Shown here: positions 1-4,700 of the stretch, one piece after another
Numbering within the stretch: position 1 is the first letter of the stretch
Layout of the letters: the number at the start of each line of letters is the position of its first letter
From: Dehalococcoidales bacterium
GTDB taxonomy: Bacteria > Chloroflexota > Dehalococcoidia > Dehalococcoidales > RBG-16-60-22
NCBI GenBank assembly: GCA_030615475.1
Contig: JAUWZF010000102.1
Location: 1 to 5,106, forward strand
Length of the DNA stretch: 5,106 bases
Direction: 5' to 3'
Notes under the pieces: model-generated
Told to the model about the DNA's origin: nothing
The model's database searches: none
The model's input: the letters and a program-made list of their open reading frames with translations, nothing else
Position numbers and translations under genes: made by a program

Positions 1-48
1 TTCGTCTTCGGTCATTTCGAGCGATAGGTTGCCCACATAGATATTCAT
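1..48 (-). CDS. RRM-type RNA-binding protein, second tandem copy (5' end only)
   Basis: Only the first 16 codons are in the window, reading MNIYVGNLSLEMTEDE. They match the beginning of the neighbouring RRM gene (152-505) almost residue for residue: IYVGNL is the RNP2 motif on the first beta strand of an RRM, and TEDE begins the first helix. The ATG at 48-46 is preceded by a G-run Shine-Dalgarno (GGGGGG at 58-53, four bases from the ATG). The same G-run is found before the upstream paralogue, so the pair probably arose by tandem duplication including the ribosome site. The role is presumably single-stranded RNA binding. The rest of the protein, including any glycine-rich tail, cannot be judged. 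Confidence 0.85.
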   Translation of the reverse strand, partial: MNIYVGNLSLEMTEDE

Positions 49-52
49 GGTG

Positions 53-58
53 CCCCCC
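53..58 (-). promoter_or_regulatory. Shine-Dalgarno of second RRM gene
   Basis: A run of six G residues on the minus strand lies four bases before the ATG at 48. The upstream RRM gene has the same AAGGGGGGCA or TAAGGGGGGCA context, which supports both the start choice and the duplication. Confidence 0.6.
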
Positions 59-64
59 TTTTAT

Positions 65-90
65 CAAATCGGTTACTTTGCTCCGATTTG
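65..90 (-). promoter_or_regulatory. Leader hairpin upstream of second RRM gene
   Basis: CAAATCGG and CCGATTTG form a perfect 8-bp inverted repeat around a 10-nt loop (73-82). In the transcript the stem ends six bases before the G-run Shine-Dalgarno of the second RRM gene. It is not followed by a U tract, so it is unlikely to be an intrinsic terminator. A 5'-UTR stabilising or regulatory stem in the intercistronic gap is more likely. Function is inferred from position only. Confidence 0.4.
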
Positions 91-151
91 CTGCGAGTGA
101 GTCAGTAAAAGCTTCTGCAAGTGCCAGTACAAATTCAAGGCAGCAGGTTGC

Positions 152-505
152 CTAATATCTTCGCTGCCTGCCGCCACCTGACCGGCCGCCTCTACCACCA
201 CCATAACCACCGCCGTAGCCACCACTCCTCCTGTTGCCATAGGAACCGCTGCCCCTGCTGTCTGTACGAGGACGGGACTCGTTAACCACGATAGTCCGGT
301 CTTTCAACATTTTGCCGTTAAGACCCTCGATGGCAGCTTCAGCCTCAGACTTTGATGCCATTTCCACGAAGGCAAAGCCCCTGGGCCTCCCGCTGAACTT
401 GTCGGCAGGAATAGCTACTGATTCCACCTTGCCAAAAGTACCGAATTCTGCTGAAAGTTCATCCTCGGTAACATCAAAGGCTAGATTGCCCACATAAATT
501 TTCAT
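152..505 (-). CDS. Single-RRM glycine-rich RNA-binding protein
   Basis: A 117-residue protein with one RNA recognition motif (about residues 1-78) and a low-complexity tail. RNP2 is IYVGNL (3-8) and RNP1 is RGFAFVEM (42-49), with the aromatic residues Y4, F44 and F46 in the RNA-stacking positions. Residues 83-117 form a Gly/Arg/Tyr-rich tail of RGG and YGGG type ending in RQRRY. This is the architecture of bacterial Rbp proteins, known in cyanobacteria as cold-induced RNA-binding proteins and RNA chaperones. The ATG at 505 is supported by a G-run Shine-Dalgarno (517-512) six bases upstream. The gene follows ribosomal protein S21 by 39 bases and precedes a second RRM copy by 103 bases. RRM binding to single-stranded RNA is certain at family level; targets are unknown. 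Confidence 0.95.
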   Translation of the reverse strand: MKIYVGNLAFDVTEDELSAEFGTFGKVESVAIPADKFSGRPRGFAFVEMASKSEAEAAIEGLNGKMLKDRTIVVNESRPRTDSRGSGSYGNRRSGGYGGGYGGGRGGRSGGGRQRRY

Positions 506-529
506 AATCTGCCCCCCTTATCCCAGATT
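506..529 (-). promoter_or_regulatory. Hairpin presenting the RRM-gene Shine-Dalgarno in its loop
   Basis: On the minus strand AATCTG (529-524) and CAGATT (511-506) are complementary, with a 12-base loop that contains the whole G-run Shine-Dalgarno. The 3' arm abuts the ATG at 505 directly. A six-pair, AT-rich stem is weak, so it could melt with temperature or on protein binding. A second, weaker Shine-Dalgarno-like stretch (TAAGGAG) overlaps the S21 stop codon but is too far from this ATG to be its ribosome site. Confidence 0.35.
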
Positions 530-544
530 TTATTCCTCTTCTCC

Positions 545-733
545 TTAATATCCCTGTTGCCGTCTCCGCCGAGCGTTCTTTTTGGCTTTAATACGGGCCG
601 CCTCACTCTTAGGTATGAAATGGCGATTAGCTTTTACTTCACGCAAGACCCCGCTCATTTGCACCATTCGCTGAAAGCGGCGCAGCAGCGATTCCTGTGA
701 TTCACCTTCATGTATTGATACTTCTAAAGACAA
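545..733 (-). CDS. rpsU: Small ribosomal subunit protein S21 (bS21)
   Basis: A 62-residue basic protein with the S21 pattern: EVSIHEGESQESLLRRFQR at 4-22 (family core GES-x-E-S-x-LRRF-x-R), a middle segment with the sequence SGVLREVKANRHF, and an Arg/Lys-rich C-terminus (KAKKNARRRRQQGY). Length is normal for the family (about 55-70). S21 sits near the 16S anti-Shine-Dalgarno on the 30S platform and assists initiation. The start must be TTG at 733: the codon two positions upstream is a TAA stop and the next in-frame ATG is at residue 23, inside the conserved region. No convincing Shine-Dalgarno precedes the TTG, which suggests low or coupled initiation. The gene lies between the zinc-ribbon gene (70-base gap) and the RRM gene (39-base gap), all on one strand. 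Confidence 0.95.
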   Translation of the reverse strand: MSLEVSIHEGESQESLLRRFQRMVQMSGVLREVKANRHFIPKSEAARIKAKKNARRRRQQGY

Positions 734-744
734 AACTTACATTT

Positions 745-781
745 ACCCGGGTCACATACAGGCCGGTTGCCCAGCCCGGGT
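745..781 (-). promoter_or_regulatory. Candidate structured leader of rpsU
   Basis: In the transcript, GGGCTGG (777-771) and CCGGCCT (766-760) pair (two wobbles) around a GCAA tetraloop of the GNRA class. The flanking ACCCGGG (781-775) and CCCGGGT (751-745) form a perfect 7-bp outer pairing that competes with the inner stem for three G residues (777-775). The structure fills most of the gap before the TTG start of S21. Ribosomal protein leaders often act as autoregulatory sites, so that is the natural hypothesis, but I do not recognise a known leader class. Confidence 0.4.
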
Positions 782-790
782 GCGACTCAT
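752..790 (-). CDS. Possible 12-codon leader peptide upstream of rpsU
   Basis: An ATG at 790 with GAGGT as Shine-Dalgarno about seven bases upstream opens a short frame, MSRTRAGQPACM, ending at TGA 754-752. It begins 13 bases after the zinc-ribbon stop codon and ends 18 bases before the TTG start of S21, in the same reading frame as S21. Translation would run through both arms of the GNRA-capped hairpin, so it could open that structure and feed ribosomes to the weak TTG by reinitiation. An ORF this short can arise by chance. The good ribosome site contrasts with the poor one of S21. Confidence 0.3.
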   Translation of the reverse strand: MSRTRAGQPACM

Positions 791-803
791 GGCTTAACCT
801 CAC

Positions 804-1103
804 TTATCTACTGGGTCTGATTTTACGATAGCAATCGCTGCAGTATACCGGCCTATCACCGCGAGGTTCAAAAGGAACTTCGGTGCTCTTACCGCACTCG
901 GCGCAGGTTGCCGGGAACATCTGGCGCGGGGCTCCGTAACTGCTGCTGCCGTACCGTTCTGACTTCCTTGCCTGGCGGCATTCCGGGCAGCGCTTGGGCT
1001 CGTTGGTGTAGCCTTTTTGCTGGAAAAACTCCTGGTCTTCAGCACTGAAGGTAAACGTGGTGCCGCAATCGGAGCACTGGAGGGATTTATCCTGAAAACT
1101 CAT
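804..1103 (-). CDS. Double zinc-ribbon protein (CxxC-x17-CxxC type)
   Basis: A 99-residue protein with four CxxC knuckles. The first ribbon uses C10-C13 and C39-C42, followed by an Arg/Lys-rich stretch (RQARKSERYGSSSYG). The second uses C67-C70 and C88-C91, with exactly 17 residues between the two CxxC pairs. The first half fits the probable zinc-ribbon family often written zf-trcl; the second fits the CxxC-x17-CxxC repeat family. Molecular function of these families is not established. Zinc binding is a firm inference; nucleic-acid binding is plausible from the basic linker and the operon company (S21, RRM proteins). The ATG at 1103 has a textbook AGGAGG (1116-1111) seven bases upstream. It is the first gene of the minus-strand cluster, and its ribosome site lies in a strong inverted repeat. 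Confidence 0.9.
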   Translation of the reverse strand: MSFQDKSLQCSDCGTTFTFSAEDQEFFQQKGYTNEPKRCPECRQARKSERYGSSSYGAPRQMFPATCAECGKSTEVPFEPRGDRPVYCSDCYRKIRPSR

Positions 1104-1151
1104 TGGATGACCTCCTCTCTTTAAAACTTAGTTAGAGTTCGGTCATCCAAT
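1102..1151 (-). promoter_or_regulatory. RBS-masking leader hairpin of the zinc-ribbon gene
   Basis: ATTGGATGACC (1102-1112) and GGTCATCCAAT (1141-1151) are a perfect 11-bp inverted repeat with a 28-nt loop. In the mRNA the 3' arm includes the last two G residues of AGGAGG, the spacer, and the AU of the AUG start codon. Folding would block initiation. Upstream AGAGTT (minus strand 1166-1161) can pair with AACTCT (1139-1134) in the loop; that pairing crosses the main stem and could serve as an alternative, open state. This is the layout of a translational switch such as a thermosensor or autoregulated leader. The pairing is read directly; the regulatory role is inferred. Confidence 0.6.
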
Positions 1152-1174
1152 ACTTAAGAAAACTCTGTGTAAGT

Positions 1175-1189
1175 AGCTTCCGAGAAGCT
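1175..1189 (-). repeat. Small inverted repeat in the leader/upstream region
   Basis: AGCTTC and GAAGCT flank a CGA triplet, giving a 6-bp stem with a 3-nt loop about 70 bases before the zinc-ribbon start. If transcription starts near 1212 it lies in the 5' UTR and adds to its structure; otherwise it could be an operator half-site pair. No further evidence. Confidence 0.3.
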
Positions 1190-1218
1190 TGTTATAACCT
1201 AAACTAGAACTTGCTTTA

Positions 1219-1247
1219 AGTATACCACAAAAAGAATGCTCCTGCAA
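1219..1247 (-). promoter_or_regulatory. Candidate sigma-70 promoter for the zinc-ribbon/rpsU/RRM cluster
   Basis: On the minus strand TATACT (1224-1219) is one base off the consensus -10, with TTGCAG (1247-1242) as a partial -35 at 17-bp spacing. Transcription from here would give a leader of about 105 bases containing the RBS-masking hairpin. A weaker alternative, TATAAC around 1196-1191, would give a shorter leader. The insertion-sequence left end begins about 20 bases upstream of the -35, so the element sits immediately behind this promoter. Confidence 0.35.
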
Positions 1248-1339
1248 TCAACGCTCTCGTGAGGATGACCCTCCCCCCGAAAGTTAGGCCAGTTGCTCTT
1301 AGAGTTTTCCTATGATAAAACTTCATACGGAGGGCTCTA

Positions 1340-1558
1340 GTGAAAGCAAAGAAGTACACCGAGGAACAGATCATAGCCGTGCTGAAGGAGGGGGAGGCCG
1401 GTGCCAGGTTCGCCGATCTCAGCCGTAAATATGGGATGAGTGACGCCACCTACTACAACTGGAAGGCCAAATACGCCGGGATGACCGCCAGCGACCTGAG
1501 ACGGCTCAAGGCACTGGATAACCAGACCCTGAAGGAATTACTCTTAAAAAACTTCTAA
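1340..1558 (+). pseudogene. IS3-family transposase OrfA with internal deletion
   Basis: A 72-residue frame starts at GTG 1340 with GGAGGG five bases upstream. Residues 1-45 are a well-kept IS3 OrfA DNA-binding domain: KKYTEEQIIAVLKEGEAGAR, then the helix-turn-helix core DLSRKYGMSDATYYNWKAKYAGM. Normal OrfA proteins continue with a leucine-zipper segment of the kind LKALEDENRRLK before a tail like LDNQxLKELLSKNF. Here LKAL runs straight into DNQTLKELLLKNF, so about 16-17 residues of the multimerisation zipper appear to be missing in frame. The usual length is near 88. OrfA alone binds IS ends but does not catalyse transposition. The start, ribosome site and tail are intact, so it could still be translated. 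Confidence 0.8.
1546..1552 (+). other. Programmed -1 frameshift heptamer (A AAA AAC)
   Basis: The heptamer is phased exactly as needed with the OrfA frame (AAA at 1547-1549, AAC at 1550-1552), four bases from the OrfA stop. IS3-family elements use such sites to make the OrfAB fusion transposase. A GC-rich hairpin begins 36 bases downstream, which is farther than typical stimulators. The site is intact but now leads only into a short relic. Confidence 0.55.
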
Positions 1559-1588
1559 CACCCGGGACGAGGACCTTTTGTCAACAGA

Positions 1589-1614
1589 GAGAGCCCCGAA
1601 GTTCGGGGGCTCTC
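1589..1614. terminator. Strong hairpin in the convergent gap, possible terminator
   Basis: GAGAGCCCC (1589-1597) and GGGGCTCTC (1606-1614) form a perfect 9-bp GC-rich stem with an 8-nt loop. It lies about 95 bases after the stop of the large minus-strand gene and 30 bases after the OrfA stop. Neither strand has a proper U tract after the stem, so it is at best an atypical bidirectional terminator. The other intergenic bases in 1559-1709 show nothing further. Confidence 0.35.
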
Positions 1615-1709
1615 GGAGTATCTGGAGTATTGTCCTTTAAGTCATTATTAGATGGAATGCGTAAACCCTGAAGAGAAGTTATCCGTTTGTCCTGCCTGGT
1701 TTTACTGTT

Positions 1710-4700
1710 TTACTTCTTAATATCATAATGAATGCGTACGAACTGGTAGGCAATAGCCCTGTCGAACGGGTCCCACTGGACCTTATCCCCTTCTTTTTCA
1801 AACCTGAATTTCAGGAGTTTGGTGATAGGTTCATAGACGTTATCGGGGTCGATAACCTGAACAAGTGCATTGTATTCGGCCTGGGTAAATTCCTGCTTCT
1901 GGGTAGTGCCTGCTTCCGTGCTTTTGGGAGCAGGTAAATAGCATTTGAGAAGTGCTAACGCGTTCTCCGGCTTGCCCCTGAAGGACTTCTTCAGGTAGCG
2001 GTTGGTCTCTTCTCTCGACCCGTAATGCGACCAAATATGCAGAAACTGGGCGGCATCTTCGGGGTATGCCAGGTAGAGTGGTCTTTCCCCCGCCAGGGCT
2101 CGGATTCCGGAAGCAAGCTTTTTCCCCAGAGTCTTTTCTTCCTCTGCGGACAAAAGGCTCTCACCGCCATCCTTTGCTGCGGCTGTCGTCATATAGAGGA
2201 AGCTCCTGACCGCTAAGGAGATGGTATCACTTTCCGGCACTTCACCTGTGGTGGCTTCACGGGTTGGTAGGGGTATAATACCTTTAGTACGGGCTGCCAC
2301 ATCATCCCATACCTTGCCCAGCTTATCTGTAATATTTCTGGCTCTCCGTGAAGGGCCCCTGAAAGGCCCGGCAAGGGTAGCAGGGGCGGGGAGCAGTCTG
2401 GTGAGGAATGGCAATAATATAAGGACGATTACCGCTACCGCCAGGACAGCGCCGATGATGATTATCGCCCAGATGTAAGCCGGGGTAATTTTCTCCACCG
2501 GAGGTGCGGGCGGAAACTTGATGATATTGGCCGGAGGTACCGGCGGTATCTCGATTACCGGAGCGGGAGTCGTCACGATTTCTACCGGTGGCGGTGCCGG
2601 AGCAGCCGGTTCTGCCAGGGTAGTGAAAGCGATGATGGGGCTCCAATCCGTGTTGCTGGTAGCGCTGACAGCCCTGACCCTCCAGAAATAGGTGGCGTTG
2701 TAGTCCAGCGTGGCTGAAGTCAGCTTATAGACCGTGACGGCGCCCAGGGCGTTATCGCCAGTGGCGTCCACGATGAGGTCAGTCATATCATAGCCAGTGG
2801 CCAGCTGGAACTCATAGCCGGTAGCACCGGCAAAAGCACCCCACTGGAAGGTGGGAGTAAGCGATGCGTTCCAGCCGCCTGTGTTTGTGCCGCCTTCAAC
2901 TGCGCCAAGGATGGCCGGAGCGTTAATTATGGCAGCGGCCAGTTGGGTTACAAACGTCCGGGCATCACAGTACGGTCCGACTACCGGCGTCTGCACGCGG
3001 ACCTGCCAGTAGTAGTCAACGCCATTGAAGAGGAGACCAGCAGCCACGGTGAATGTGGTCATCGGGTCGATGGGGTCAGTCCCTCCGGCGCCTCCCGTTG
3101 AGGTCGTGGCCGTGAGGAAGTCATCCCTGGTGTCATATCTTACCCGGTAGGTGAGGGCACCGGGAACGTCTTCCCAACTGAAGATAACAGGGTTCACGCT
3201 GGCAGCAACCCTAGAGCCTCCTATCGGCGCGAGCGGGTTCGGGGAGACGGCAGTTAAAGTGTCAGTGTAGGTATATATACGGTTATTGGTAGTGTCGATG
3301 GTATAGATAACATTGGAGCCTTCAGCTCTGGCCAGTAAGCCAGCAGTACTGGTGACATCAAGCCCGAGTCCAACCGCATTATCCCAGACGGCGCGTGAAA
3401 GGGTGGCGGAACCAGCGGTCGGGTCGATGGAACGGGAGAAACCGGCCCCACCCGTGACGTCGGAAACATAGAGCGTTCCATCCGGGGCAACCAGGAGGTC
3501 GCGGGCGGCGGCGGCGGGTATCGCGCTGCCGCAAGCGAGCCAGTCGGTGTAGGTGCCGACCTGGAAGCGCCTTACGTCAGCGGGACCGCCAGCGGCACTG
3601 GCGGCGAAGATGAAGTCATTGGAATCATAGTCGGCATCGAAAGCTACGATAGGGTTGGTGCCGCCGACACCGGCGCCTATCCGTGTGTAGGTAACGTTGT
3701 TATCGGTGGACAGGTAGACATTACCGTTATTGAGACCGACCATCAGGTCGACTGTATCTAAATCAAGCTTGAGGTCCGTGATGGTTACCGCGCCGCTGAC
3801 CACGGTGGTGGCAACGGACTGCCAGGTAAAGTTGCTGTAGTCCGTTCTCTGGACGGTGGCTGCCGCCCCCGAGTTGGAGACATATATAGCATACTTGCTC
3901 TTGACGGCGATATCGCCGACGGCAATCGGGCAGGTGCAGCCTATCCAGCTAACACCGCGGTCATAGGACACCTGGATATTACCGGCGGCCGCACTAGTAA
4001 CATCACCGAAGTAGACAGTGGCATCGGTCACGTAGTCCGGGGAGGGGCGGATGATGCCGGTATTGCCGGTAAAGACGGCAGAATACATCCTGTACCAGCT
4101 AGCGCCGCCATCGGTGGTTCTCCAGACGCTATCAGCGCCGGCGCCACCGTCGTTGGTAACCATAAAGAAGTGGTTAGCGCTGGCGACCTGGAAGTCGTTA
4201 ATGCTGACGATGGTGGTATCAATGAGGCCGGCCTGGTAGAAGTAGTTACCGCCATCGGAGACGGAGAGGGCACTCTGGGCACCGGTCGTGCCGGTATAAA
4301 TCCTGCCGCTCGTATAGAAGTCGTCGGCAAGGGCAAGGTATACGTTCGTGCCACCGGTGGGCTCTTTCAGGGCGGGTAACCATGTCACGGCAGTAGCCGC
4401 TACCGTCGGATTGTTGGTGCGCCTCACGGCCGTCGAGGTTGCGTGGCCGGCGTAAAGGGAGCCGGAGGTGGTGGTGCCGCCGTAGGCAAGGCTCTGGAAT
4501 GGTTGGTCACCGGAGCCGATTGGGTTCAGTGCCGCGGTGGCGGGACTATCAGCGCCGACGGTGACACGGTAAACGTTGTCGTTCACACCATTGGCTACAG
4601 TGGCAACATAGCAGGTGCGTTTAGTGATCAGGCCGGCATTGAAGTCGGACGGGAACGCGATGTCACTGCTGACGATACCGGTGGCTGCCGTGAAGAAGTC

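Larger units (their letters stand above)
1266..1671 (+). mobile_element. Decayed IS3-family insertion sequence remnant
   Basis: The left part resembles an IS3-family end: TGACCCTCCCCCCGAAAG begins at 1266, followed by about 75 bases and then a helix-turn-helix OrfA. The OrfA has an internal deletion, and only a short relic of the OrfB N-terminus follows in the -1 frame. No DDE catalytic domain and no convincing right inverted repeat are present. The element therefore cannot move on its own and has lost most of its 3' two thirds. The exact left boundary is a guess from the TGA-plus-C-run pattern; the right boundary is taken as the end of the -1 frame. Confidence 0.65.
1546..1671 (+). pseudogene. 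OrfB transposase N-terminal relic (-1 frame)
   Basis: After a -1 shift the frame reads KKLLTPGTRTF and stays open to TGA at 1669-1671, adding about 41 residues to OrfA. LLTP resembles the N-terminal start of many IS3 OrfB proteins, and ALGVSGVLSF resembles the RACxxLGVSRSxxxY segment near the OrfB N-terminus, one residue short. Between them the sequence is too short and divergent, consistent with deletions that kept the frame. The integrase core with its DDE residues is absent. The match is by eye and short, so confidence is low. Confidence 0.35.

Noticed and set aside
138..169. AGGCAGC/GCTGCCT inverted repeat around the RRM stop codon as a terminator
   Set aside because: The 7-bp stem has an 18-nt loop, competes with a shorter alternative, and is followed by a mixed sequence with no U tract. 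The downstream RRM gene also argues for readthrough.
312..497. 61-codon plus-strand frame opposite the RRM gene
   Set aside because: Fully antisense to a conserved RRM domain, with no homologous motif or ribosome site.
737..742. ATGTAA start-stop element just before the S21 TTG as a regulatory minimal ORF
   Set aside because: It is in frame and suggestive, but a six-base pattern is too short to support and has no own ribosome site. Mentioned only as part of the leader.
800..1045. 81-codon minus-strand frame overlapping the zinc-ribbon gene
   Set aside because: Another frame of the same strand; the zinc-ribbon frame has four CxxC knuckles and a strong ribosome site.
1105..1271. Direct copies of GGATGACC at 1105 and 1263 as a target-site or attachment repeat
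   Set aside because: One copy is explained by the leader hairpin and the other overlaps the IS left end. Eight bases over this distance can be chance, and the copies do not flank the element.
1216..1449. 77-codon minus-strand frame opposite OrfA
   Set aside because: Antisense to a clear helix-turn-helix domain and covering the IS end; no family features.
1559..1709. Right inverted repeat of the IS
   Set aside because: Only TTCGGGGG matches the complement of the left end; flanking bases do not, and the TGA/TCA terminus is missing. Not sufficient to call.
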